Of a DNA stretch of 64,000 bases, positions 9,128 to 16,408 are shown piece after piece. A model generated the notes under the pieces. It did not search any database. It saw only the letters and a program-made list of their open reading frames with translations, and was not told the origin of the DNA. Both the position numbers and the translations under genes were made by a program. Origin of the DNA: Bacteroidetes bacterium HGW-Bacteroidetes-16 (GTDB lineage: Bacteria; Bacteroidota; Bacteroidia; Bacteroidales; F082); assembly GCA_002840975.1 (NCBI GenBank), contig PHDN01000001.1, forward strand, positions 248,001 through 312,000, given 5' to 3'. The number at the start of each line of letters is the position of its first letter. Within the stretch, counting starts at the first letter, position 1.

Positions 9128-12100
9128 AATTCACCGAAGAAAAATTAGAAAAGGCATTTGTCGAATTGCTGGAAAACGAAAACTTTCCTCATTTCCATGG
9201 CGATTCAATTACACGGGCAGCAGATGAAGTATTAATTGAGGAAGATTTACTCAATTATCTGCTAACCAAATACCAAAGCAAACACCTCACCCTGATTGAA
9301 GCCAAATCTATTATTCTTCAACTAAAAACACTGCCCTCCAGCGATCTGTACGAAAGCAACAAAACCATCATGCGCTGGCTGTCCGATGGCTTTATTCTGA
9401 AACGGGAAGACCGCAACCAAAAAGACATTCACATTGAACTGATCGACTACAAAGGGTTAGAGGCGCAAATGGCCGGCCCCGATTTGGATCACCTGGCAAC
9501 AGAATCATTAGAACAATATCCTTCCGATTACAATATTTACAAGTTTGTAAATCAGTTCGAAATTGTGGGTTCCGAAAAACGCATCCCCGACGGTATAATT
9601 TATATCAATGGTTTACCTGTCGTAGTATTCGAGTTTAAATCGGCCATTCGCGAAGAAGCCACCATACACGATGCCTTTAAACAATTAACCATCCGCTATC
9701 GGCGCGATATTCCGGAACTGTTTAAATACAATGCCTTTTGCGTTATCTCCGATGGTGTGAACAACAAAGCAGGATCGTTTTTTGCCCCTTACGAGTTTTT
9801 CTATGCCTGGCGACGTGTCCTGGGATCCGTGAAGCTCCAGCTTCACGACAAAAACCAAGAAGCCGAAGGCATTAATTCCATGTTTACCCTGGTGCAGGGC
9901 ATGCTCAACCAGAACCGCTTGCGCGATATTATCCGCAACTTTATTTACCTGCCCGATAGCTCAAAAAAGGACGAGAAAATTGTTTGTCGCTATCCGCAAT
10001 ACTATGCTGCCAAAAGGCTCTATGACACCATTAAACTAGCCCAAAAACCACAAGGCGATGGAAAAGGTGGCACTTACTTTGGGGCCACCGGTTCCGGTAA
10101 AAGCTTTACCATGCTTTACCTCACAAGATTGCTCATGAAAAGTGAGCACTTCGAAAGCCCGACCATCGTTCTCATTACCGACCGTACCGATCTCGACGAC
10201 CAACTTTCAGGACAGTTTACAAATGCCAAAAAATTTATTGGCGACAATACCGTGGTAAGTGTCGAATCCCGGGCCAATTTGCGCGAGTTGGTGCAAGGAC
10301 GGCAAAGTGGAGGCGTTTTCCTAACCACCATTCACAAATTTACTGAAGATACTGAACTGCTCACCAACCGCAACAATGTCATTTGCATCTCCGATGAAGC
10401 CCATCGCAGCCAGGTAAACCTTGACCAAAAAATAAAAGTAACCGAGAAAGGAGTAAGCAAAACCTTTGGCTTTGCCAAATACTTGCACGACTCTTTGCCA
10501 AACGCCACCTTTGTTGGCTTTACGGGCACGCCAATAGATGCTACCCTGGATGTTTTCGGAAAAGTGGTGGATGCCTATACCATGACCGAATCGGTAAGAG
10601 ACGAAATTACCGTTCGCATTGTGTATGAAGGCAGAGCCGCTAAAGTGGCCTTAAATAACAGCGAGCTCGAAAAAATTGAGCAATACTACCAGGAAGTGGC
10701 AGAAGCCGGTGCCAACCAATACCAGATAGAAAAAAGCAAAGAAACTACAGCCACCATGAATACCATCCTTGGCGATCCCGACCGCTTGCAAGCTTTAGCA
10801 GAAGATTTTGTAAAGCATTACGAGAACAGGATAAACGAAGGAGCATCCGTCAAAGGCAAAGCCATGTTTGTATGCAGCAGCAGGGAAATCGCATATGATT
10901 TTTATAAGAATGTAATTACCCACCTGGGAGAAAGGAGCTCCAGCTCCTTTAATACATTCAACTATGCCTCCTCCTTCACCAAAAAATATGGCGCCCCTGA
11001 AGAATGGCATTCAGGCATTCTTCCTCATCGCGATAAAGAAGGACTGATACAATTTATAACCTTCCGATTGGCCGACAGTTTACCACAAGAAGTATTGCAA
11101 AAAGTTGAGAATGAAATTAAAAACCTGTCCGATACAGATAAACCTATTCAAAAACGAATAAAATATGAACAATGGTTGGACAATGGACTGGGATGTTGCG
11201 CATTGGCTCATCCTGAAATGGCTCAGGTTGTTGTAGAAGCTTTAAAGTATCACGATGGCGAGAAATATGATTTGTTGGCGTGGAGTGTTATGCCTAACCA
11301 TGTTCATGTGTTAATAAAGGCCAATAGTAATTTGAGTAGAATTATTCAGTCATGGAAGTCTTTTACAGGTAAATGGGCATTGGCTAATGATAAGAAATAT
11401 AATCTTGGAATAGCTAAAGAGGCAGCAGAATTTTGGATGCCTGAATATTGGGATAGGTTTATTAGAGATGAACAACATTTTAATAACACGATAAAATATA
11501 TTCTGGAGAATCCCAAAAAGGCAAATTTGCCAAACCACAGTACTGCCTATAGGTATACAGGATGCGCAATTAGCAACGAGATGAAGCTGCAGCTTCAGCC
11601 ATCCCAGATTAAAATGATTATGACCCGTGGACAAGACGACCCAAAAGAAATGTACGACCTGCTGGGCACGAAAGATTACCGCAAAGAATTAGACCGCCAG
11701 TTTAAAAGTGGCAAATCAAATTTCAAAATTGCCATTGTAGTTGATATGTGGCTCACAGGTTTCGATGTGCCATTTCTCGACACCATGTACATCGACAAAC
11801 CCATTCAGCAACACAACCTCATTCAAACCATTTCGCGCGTTAACCGGAAATATGAAGGCAAAAACAAAGGGCTGGTAGTCGATTATATCGGAATCAAAAA
11901 GCAAATGAACCTGGCACTGGCCAAATACAACAAAGGCGATGAGGATAATTTTGAAGACATTGCTGAATCACTCATCATTGTGCGCAATCATTTAGACCTG
12001 TTGGCCAAGCTGTTCCATAAGTTCGACAACTCAAAGTATTTCAATGGCACAACAATACAACAATTAAACACACTCAATTTGGCCGCTGAGTTTGCACAGC

Positions 12101-12954
12101 AAACCAAAGACATCGAAACCCGGTTTATGGGCTTGGTAAAACGGCTAAAAGCAGCTTATGATATATGCACCGGTAGTGAACAACTAACACAAACCGAAAG
12201 AGATTATACCCATTTCTATTTGGCAGTTCGTTCCATCGTTTTTAAACTCACCAAGGGCGATGCTCCCGATACCGCCCAGATGAATGCCCGCGTGCGCGAA
12301 ATGATAAAAGATGCCTTGCAAAGTGATGGCGTGCAGGAAATCTTCAAATTAGGTGACGAAAATCAAACCGAACAAGATCTTTTTGATGAAGATTACCTGG
12401 CGAAAATTGATAAAATCAAATTGCCTAATACCAAGATAAAGTTGCTCCAGCAGTTATTGGCAAAAGTCATCGCAGAAATTAAGAAAGTCAACCGGATAAA
12501 AGGCATTGATTTTACCAAAAAGATGCAAGTTCTTGTAGAACGCTACAACCAGCGTGATGAAGCCGATGTATTGCGAAGCGAGGTCTATGAAGAAATGGCC
12601 GAACAACTCACCAACCTGATTTGGGAGGTTCACAAAGAGTTTTCAGCAGGCGACGAGCTGGGAATTGATTTCGAAGAAAAAGCCTTTTACGACATTCTCA
12701 AAGAGCTTTGCATAAAATACGACTTCATCTATCCCGAAGACAAATTGATCGAATTGGCAAAATCAGTAAAAGTATTGGTTGATGGCCAGGCCCGTTTCCC
12801 CGACTGGAACAAACGCGACGATATAAAGTCAGCCCTCAAAGTAGGACTTATTCTGCTACTCGATGAATTCGGATATCCACCGGTAGAACGCGATGAAGTA
12901 TATGTTGAAATATTTGAACAGGCCGAGAATTTTAAGAAAAACCAAAGGAATTAA
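9124..12954 (+). CDS. hsdR: Type I restriction endonuclease subunit with in-frame RAYT transposase insert
   Basis: This 1276-residue R subunit would be about 1055 residues without its insert. Family features are the N-terminal PD-(D/E)xK nuclease (PDGIIYINGLPVVVFEFK, Asp156, Glu170, Lys172), Walker A (GATGSGKS, 320-327), DEAH box (424-427), motif III (GFTGTP), and the late helicase motifs (LTGFDVPFLDTMYIDKP, then QTISRVNRKYEGKNKGLVVDY). Between motifs III and V, residues about 603-825 are foreign: they form a complete REP-associated tyrosine transposase with HVH at 726-728. The frame is open throughout and the helicase resumes normally (KMIMTRGQDDPKEMYDLLG). It overlaps rhuM by 4 bp and ends the operon. 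Whether the enzyme still translocates and cuts is unknown; the lack of stops suggests the insert is tolerated. Confidence 0.93.
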   Translation: MKFTEEKLEKAFVELLENENFPHFHGDSITRAADEVLIEEDLLNYLLTKYQSKHLTLIEAKSIILQLKTLPSSDLYESNKTIMRWLSDGFILKREDRNQKDIHIELIDYKGLEAQMAGPDLDHLATESLEQYPSDYNIYKFVNQFEIVGSEKRIPDGIIYINGLPVVVFEFKSAIREEATIHDAFKQLTIRYRRDIPELFKYNAFCVISDGVNNKAGSFFAPYEFFYAWRRVLGSVKLQLHDKNQEAEGINSMFTLVQGMLNQNRLRDIIRNFIYLPDSSKKDEKIVCRYPQYYAAKRLYDTIKLAQKPQGDGKGGTYFGATGSGKSFTMLYLTRLLMKSEHFESPTIVLITDRTDLDDQLSGQFTNAKKFIGDNTVVSVESRANLRELVQGRQSGGVFLTTIHKFTEDTELLTNRNNVICISDEAHRSQVNLDQKIKVTEKGVSKTFGFAKYLHDSLPNATFVGFTGTPIDATLDVFGKVVDAYTMTESVRDEITVRIVYEGRAAKVALNNSELEKIEQYYQEVAEAGANQYQIEKSKETTATMNTILGDPDRLQALAEDFVKHYENRINEGASVKGKAMFVCSSREIAYDFYKNVITHLGERSSSSFNTFNYASSFTKKYGAPEEWHSGILPHRDKEGLIQFITFRLADSLPQEVLQKVENEIKNLSDTDKPIQKRIKYEQWLDNGLGCCALAHPEMAQVVVEALKYHDGEKYDLLAWSVMPNHVHVLIKANSNLSRIIQSWKSFTGKWALANDKKYNLGIAKEAAEFWMPEYWDRFIRDEQHFNNTIKYILENPKKANLPNHSTAYRYTGCAISNEMKLQLQPSQIKMIMTRGQDDPKEMYDLLGTKDYRKELDRQFKSGKSNFKIAIVVDMWLTGFDVPFLDTMYIDKPIQQHNLIQTISRVNRKYEGKNKGLVVDYIGIKKQMNLALAKYNKGDEDNFEDIAESLIIVRNHLDLLAKLFHKFDNSKYFNGTTIQQLNTLNLAAEFAQQTKDIETRFMGLVKRLKAAYDICTGSEQLTQTERDYTHFYLAVRSIVFKLTKGDAPDTAQMNARVREMIKDALQSDGVQEIFKLGDENQTEQDLFDEDYLAKIDKIKLPNTKIKLLQQLLAKVIAEIKKVNRIKGIDFTKKMQVLVERYNQRDEADVLRSEVYEEMAEQLTNLIWEVHKEFSAGDELGIDFEEKAFYDILKELCIKYDFIYPEDKLIELAKSVKVLVDGQARFPDWNKRDDIKSALKVGLILLLDEFGYPPVERDEVYVEIFEQAENFKKNQRN
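9829..9846. repeat. Solo REP-like hairpin inside hsdR
   Basis: GTGAAGCT-CC-AGCTTCAC forms an 8-bp perfect stem with a 2-nt CC loop. It is encoded as SVKLQLHD in HsdR, in a loop-like stretch before residue 245. The AGCT-CC-AGCT core is shared with the hairpin at the left edge of the RAYT insert. Confidence 0.75.
10931..10950. repeat. REP-like hairpin at left flank of RAYT insert
   Basis: AAAGGAGCT-CC-AGCTCCTTT forms a 9-bp perfect stem with a CC loop. It lies at the point where the HsdR protein family similarity stops (after REIAYDFYKNV) and just before the transposase domain begins. Confidence 0.8.
10951..11581 (+). mobile_element. RAYT (REP-associated tyrosine transposase, Y1_Tnp) domain embedded in hsdR
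   Basis: The encoded segment shows the RAYT hallmarks in order: WHSGILPHRDKEG and FITFRLADSLP, then LLAWSVMPNHVHVLIK with the metal-binding HVH (HsdR residues 726-728), then YWDRFIRDEQHFNNTIKYILENP with the probable nucleophile Tyr792. RAYTs are single-stranded-DNA transposases of the HUH class thought to spread REP palindromes. Here it has no separate stop or start and lies in the same frame as HsdR, so it would be made as an internal domain of the restriction subunit. Hairpins at 10931-10950 and 11582-11597 bracket it. The exact insertion boundaries are inferred from loss and return of HsdR similarity. Confidence 0.88.
11582..11597. repeat. REP-like palindrome at right flank of RAYT insert
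   Basis: TGAAGCTGCAGCTTCA is a perfect 16-bp palindrome (stem AGCT/AGCT around GC). It is encoded as MKLQLQ, strikingly like KLQL of the solo hairpin at 9829. HsdR similarity resumes immediately after it. Confidence 0.78.
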
Positions 12955-12989
12955 GGTAACCAGGAACAGAGTTTAAATCGGAGAACTAA

Positions 12990-13391
12990 TCATTCGCTCA
13001 TTGAAGTCAGGTTTGAAAGTAAAAAAGTCGGGTGGTTACAGTTTGGGGGTGCAGGGTATGAAGTGGTTAATACCAAGATACACCACTCCAACTTATGCCT
13101 TCTTTCCATCCAATTATCATCATTTGGCCCTCTGAACTTTTTATTCGAACTTCTATACATTGCTTCGTTGGGTTCAACAGAAGCCTCAGGTTTTAGAACC
13201 ACCGTGAGTTCTTTCTTCAATCTACTTTCAATGACCAATCCGTTGGTAATATACTTTGCCACCTCAAAGCTTCTAATTTCATGTTTATTTAAAAAACCAA
13301 CCAGGTGATCATCCCCCTCATTCCTGACAGTCATAAAGATCCCATGCTTCTTACAAGCCAGTAATATGGCCATCGATTCTTTCTTTGTCAT
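12990..13391 (-). CDS. Small hypothetical protein
   Basis: This 133-residue frame converges on hsdR and starts at the ATG at 13389-13391. The first 100 or so residues have ordinary composition (SMAILLACKKHGIFMTVRNEGDDHLVGFL, split here only for description, rich in charged residues). The last 30 (ILVLTTSYPAPPNCNHPTFLLSNL) are less protein-like and may be a read-on past a lost stop. I recognise no family. The reversed strand relative to the hsd operon and the location at the island edge suggest an isolated accessory gene. Confidence 0.45.
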   Translation of the reverse strand: MTKKESMAILLACKKHGIFMTVRNEGDDHLVGFLNKHEIRSFEVAKYITNGLVIESRLKKELTVVLKPEASVEPNEAMYRSSNKKFRGPNDDNWMERRHKLEWCILVLTTSYPAPPNCNHPTFLLSNLTSMSE

Positions 13392-13714
13392 GTTAAATTC
13401 TAATCAAAATAATGACAGCAATATAATCATCCAAAACCATTCAAAGCAATCCTTATTAAAGATATATTTAGAAAAGAAACAAACCCTTACAAACAATACC
13501 ATAATATATTAATCCCCACAATGTCACACCTGCCCGTTCAGCAGGCGGGTTTGCCTAAGTCCGACGCACGAAACCAATGCTTCGACAAAATCTAAAAGCC
13601 ATTTTCTCCAACACCTTTTGAAATATTTTAACATATTTTAAGAAAGATATTTGATCAATACAGATTAAATGGCTTACTTTTGTGAGCGAATATTCACTCA
13701 CTTAATTTATTAAA
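13392..13714. other. Intergenic region with hairpin and tetR1 promoter
   Basis: This 323-bp region separates the divergent small hypothetical gene and tetR1. It holds an imperfect hairpin at 13528-13550 (ACCTGCCCG and CAGGCGGGT with a 5-nt loop) resembling REP debris. The tetR1 promoter/operator follows at its right end. Nothing else recognisable was seen. Confidence 0.5.
13651..13701 (+). promoter_or_regulatory. tetR1 promoter with TetR-type operator (copy 1)
   Basis: A -33-like TTG (13651-13653) and TACTTTTG (13675-13682, matching TAnnTTTG) are 21 bp apart. The operator GTGAGCGAATATTCACTCAC (13682-13701) overlaps the end of the -7 element and covers the expected transcription start; it is a 20-bp palindrome with one mismatched pair. 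Repression by the downstream TetR protein (autoregulation) is inferred. Three more copies of the operator occur at 46992, 56712 and 57870. Confidence 0.75.
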
Positions 13715-14302
13715 ATGAATACAGATATAACAGAACGACAACAAGAGATTATAAATGCGTCACTTGAGATAATCGCAGAAAGTGGTATACAATCTCTAAC
13801 TATAAAAAACCTTGCGAAGAAAATTGGCTTCGCCGAGTCGGCTCTATATCGTCATTACGAAAATAAAATTCAAATATTATTGGCAATTCTCGACTTTTTC
13901 AAGAAAAACACAGAGCAATTCTTTACGAATCAATTAGATTCAAATGAAAATGCACTCCTTAAAATCGAAAAATTGTTTCAAAATCATTTCAAAAAATTTT
14001 CAACTTCACCATCTTTGGTTTCGGTTATTTTCTCAGAAGAGATTTTTCGCAACGAGGCAGAGCTGACCGGCAAAGTGATAGAAATAATGGAAAAAAACAT
14101 TGCAAGCCTTAAAATTATTATTGAAACCGGGCAAAGCAGGGGCGAAATCAGAGCTGACATTGAAGCCTCACATTTATCTGTAATGATTATGGGATCGTTG
14201 AGAATGTTTGTGAAACAATGGCACATGGCAAATTATAACTTCAACCTGACAGAAAAAGGTTCGGAGTTTATCAATTCAATAAAGATACTAATTAAAAACT
14301 AA
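13715..14302 (+). CDS. TetR/AcrR family transcriptional regulator (tetR1)
   Basis: This 195-residue regulator has a standard N-terminal HTH (residues about 8-55: ITERQQEIINASLEIIAES, then TIKNLAKKIGFAESALYRHY) and a C-terminal ligand-binding helical domain. It lies 13 bp downstream of a palindromic operator and heads the efflux operon. TetR proteins bind as dimers to such palindromes and release them when a small molecule binds. Its recognition helix (AESALYRHY) is nearly the same as that of the TetR at 57173 (SESAIYRHF), so both probably read the same operator. The likely inducer is a substrate of the RND pump; its identity is unknown. Confidence 0.9.
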   Translation: MNTDITERQQEIINASLEIIAESGIQSLTIKNLAKKIGFAESALYRHYENKIQILLAILDFFKKNTEQFFTNQLDSNENALLKIEKLFQNHFKKFSTSPSLVSVIFSEEIFRNEAELTGKVIEIMEKNIASLKIIIETGQSRGEIRADIEASHLSVMIMGSLRMFVKQWHMANYNFNLTEKGSEFINSIKILIKN

Positions 14303-14312
14303 ATATAAGATT

Positions 14313-14645
14313 ATGAAAATAAATGTAGTAAAAGAGACACAAATTGCTGAAACTCCCCATAAACTGGATGTTCGTAAATTATATGATAAAGATTCGGCAC
14401 AAGTCATGCACATAACCCTGCATCCTGGAGAAGCACTAAAACCACACATTACCCCTGTCGATGTATTCTTTTATGTTTTGGAGGGGTCCCCTGAAGTATT
14501 GGTTGGGGACGAAAAGGTTCAAGTGCAAGCTGATTGTTTGGTTGAAAGCCCAAAGAACATAATACACTGTCTTTATAATAATTCAAATGCTGTAGCTCGT
14601 ATACTTGTTGTAAAAGCACCTAAACCAACAACGCAAACCAAATAA
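14313..14645 (+). CDS. Small cupin-domain protein
   Basis: This 110-residue protein is a single conserved beta-barrel cupin: MHITLHPGEALKPHITPVD, then FYVLEGSPEVLVGDE, then ADCLVESPKNIIHCLYN. Histidines in the first block (PHITP) and the IIHCLYN block are candidate metal ligands. It sits 10 bp after tetR1 and 2 bp before a membrane protein, so it is part of the efflux operon. Cupins of this size often bind a metal or small ligand. A sensing or detoxification role linked to the pump is inference only. Confidence 0.8.
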   Translation: MKINVVKETQIAETPHKLDVRKLYDKDSAQVMHITLHPGEALKPHITPVDVFFYVLEGSPEVLVGDEKVQVQADCLVESPKNIIHCLYNNSNAVARILVVKAPKPTTQTK

Positions 14646-14647
14646 TT

Positions 14648-15049
14648 ATGAAATTAAAAACGGGATTTCGGTATGCTGTCGCATCAATTATTACTGCTTT
14701 CGGATTAATAACGCTATTTTTAAGCAGTTCGGTAGTATTTGACTTATTCGGCATCAGGGCTAAAGAAGGTAATTATGTACTCTTTGTAGTGATTGCAAAT
14801 CTTATTAGCAGTATACTCTACCTATTAGCAGTTTATGGAATTATTCTAAAAAAAATCTGGACAACCAAAATTCTAAGTATTTCTGCCGGTGTACTTATCA
14901 TAGCTTTTATTGGGTTTTTCGTTCACATTAATACCGGTGGTATTTATGAAACTAAAACAATTTGGGCAATGGTTTTCAGGATTTCCTTAACACTATTATT
15001 TGTAACAGCTTCCTTTTTACTCAATAAAAGAATAAAAAATGAAAGTTAA
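14648..15049 (+). CDS. Small four-helix membrane protein, unknown
   Basis: This 133-residue protein has about four hydrophobic helices (residues about 8-30, 44-66, 72-92, 103-125) and a short basic C-terminus (LNKRIKNES). No catalytic motif is visible and I do not recognise the family. It overlaps the tolC-like gene by 11 bp, so translation is probably coupled. It belongs to the TetR-controlled efflux operon by position. Confidence 0.7.
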   Translation: MKLKTGFRYAVASIITAFGLITLFLSSSVVFDLFGIRAKEGNYVLFVVIANLISSILYLLAVYGIILKKIWTTKILSISAGVLIIAFIGFFVHINTGGIYETKTIWAMVFRISLTLLFVTASFLLNKRIKNES

Positions 15050-16400
15050 AAAAAATTTAAACGCTAAGTTAGCGAATATTCACCCGTATAAGTGGTTGTT
15101 ATCATTCGTTCTGGTGATGGTGATAACCTTTCAAGTACAAGCCCAAACATGGGCTTTGGAACAATGTATTGATACCGCACAAGTACACAATAAAAATCTT
15201 CAAATAAGCAGAAATAACATGGCTATTGGCGAACAAAAACAAAAAGAAGCCATATCAAATCTTTTTCCCAAAGTCAATATGGTAGGAGATTACAAATATT
15301 TTATTGATTTGCCATACCAGCTTATGCCCATGTCGACCTTTGATCCAACGGCACCTGAGGGAAAATTCAGGGAGGCTCAGTTTGGTGTCCCTCATAACAT
15401 AAGTGCTTCCATTCAGGTAGCAATGCCTTTGTACACCCCTCAAATATATGGTGGTATCAGAACCACTAAAATTGCTGCTGAGATAACCGAATTACAATAC
15501 CGAAAAACGGAAGAACAGGTTTTTTTCGAAATTTCGAACCTTTATTATAACATCCAGATTCTACAACATCAGTTGGCTTTTGTTGACAGCAACATTGATA
15601 ATACAGCTAAACTTCTCGAAAACTTGCAGCTCTTGCATCAGCAATTAATGATTAAGGGGACTGATGTGAAAAAAGTGGAGCTTCAACTGGAGCAATTAAA
15701 AACTCAAAAAGATATTATTTCCAACAATATCGAGCAAGTGATGAATGCTTTGAAATTCTCAATGGGAATAACAATCAATGAAAACATACAAATTGAAACA
15801 GATATTCAATTCAAAAGCAATATTGAATATTCAAATTTACCAACGGTTGATTTGCAGCTTACAACGATGCAAAAGCGCATTTTAGTCAGCGAGTTAAAAA
15901 CATTAAAAAATTCAAGATTACCCTCTGTGTCATTATATGGAAGCTACGGACAAACAGGGTTTGGCTATGATAAAGAGCCCAATGATTTTCTAAAATTCTT
16001 CCCAACAAGTTTTGTGGGTGTTCAACTCTCTTATCCTCTTTTTAACGGAACAGTTACCTATCGAAAAATTAATCAGAAAAAGATAGAAATTCAAAATAGC
16101 CAGTTGCAAATAAGCTTAGTAACAGACCAAAATAATATGCTAATTGAGAATACTAACCGTAGCAGAACTGTTACCCAAAAAACAATAGCAAATACTTTAT
16201 CGCAAATCAATTTAGCAGAAACTGTTTATGAACAATCGCTTTTACAGCAAAAAGAAGGTATCGCCAATTTAACCGATGTGCTATTGGCCGACAATGCTTT
16301 GCGAGAGGCACAACAAAACAATTTATCAGCCATAATTGAATACATGAAAGCCGATTTGGAATTAAAAAAGTTGACAGGAAACATATCAACTAACGATTAA
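15039..16400 (+). CDS. TolC-family outer membrane efflux protein
   Basis: This 453-residue outer-membrane channel protein has a signal peptide ending near residue 32 (VQAQ). It is followed by the TolC N-terminal repeat (TWALEQCIDTAQVHNKNLQISRNN) and long helical repeats (LLENLQLLHQQLMIKGTDVKKVELQLEQLK, shown in part by LQLLHQQLMIKGTDV). The second OEP repeat ends with VYEQSLLQQKEGIANLTDVLLADN. TolC trimers form the exit duct for RND pumps; the adaptor and pump are encoded downstream (19572-23743). A 78-residue remnant of a close paralogue lies at 58447-58683. The start overlaps the previous gene by 11 bp. Confidence 0.92.
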   Translation: MKVKKNLNAKLANIHPYKWLLSFVLVMVITFQVQAQTWALEQCIDTAQVHNKNLQISRNNMAIGEQKQKEAISNLFPKVNMVGDYKYFIDLPYQLMPMSTFDPTAPEGKFREAQFGVPHNISASIQVAMPLYTPQIYGGIRTTKIAAEITELQYRKTEEQVFFEISNLYYNIQILQHQLAFVDSNIDNTAKLLENLQLLHQQLMIKGTDVKKVELQLEQLKTQKDIISNNIEQVMNALKFSMGITINENIQIETDIQFKSNIEYSNLPTVDLQLTTMQKRILVSELKTLKNSRLPSVSLYGSYGQTGFGYDKEPNDFLKFFPTSFVGVQLSYPLFNGTVTYRKINQKKIEIQNSQLQISLVTDQNNMLIENTNRSRTVTQKTIANTLSQINLAETVYEQSLLQQKEGIANLTDVLLADNALREAQQNNLSAIIEYMKADLELKKLTGNISTND

Positions 16401-16408
16401 GAATAAGT

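Noticed and set aside
13063-13308. Plus-strand frame of 81 codons opposite the small hypothetical gene
   Set aside because: It is low-complexity and lies antisense to a frame with better protein character; no motif was seen.
13528-13550. Hairpin read as a transcription terminator for the hypothetical gene
   Set aside because: The hairpin lies upstream of that minus-strand gene and no T-run follows on either strand; REP-like debris is a better description.
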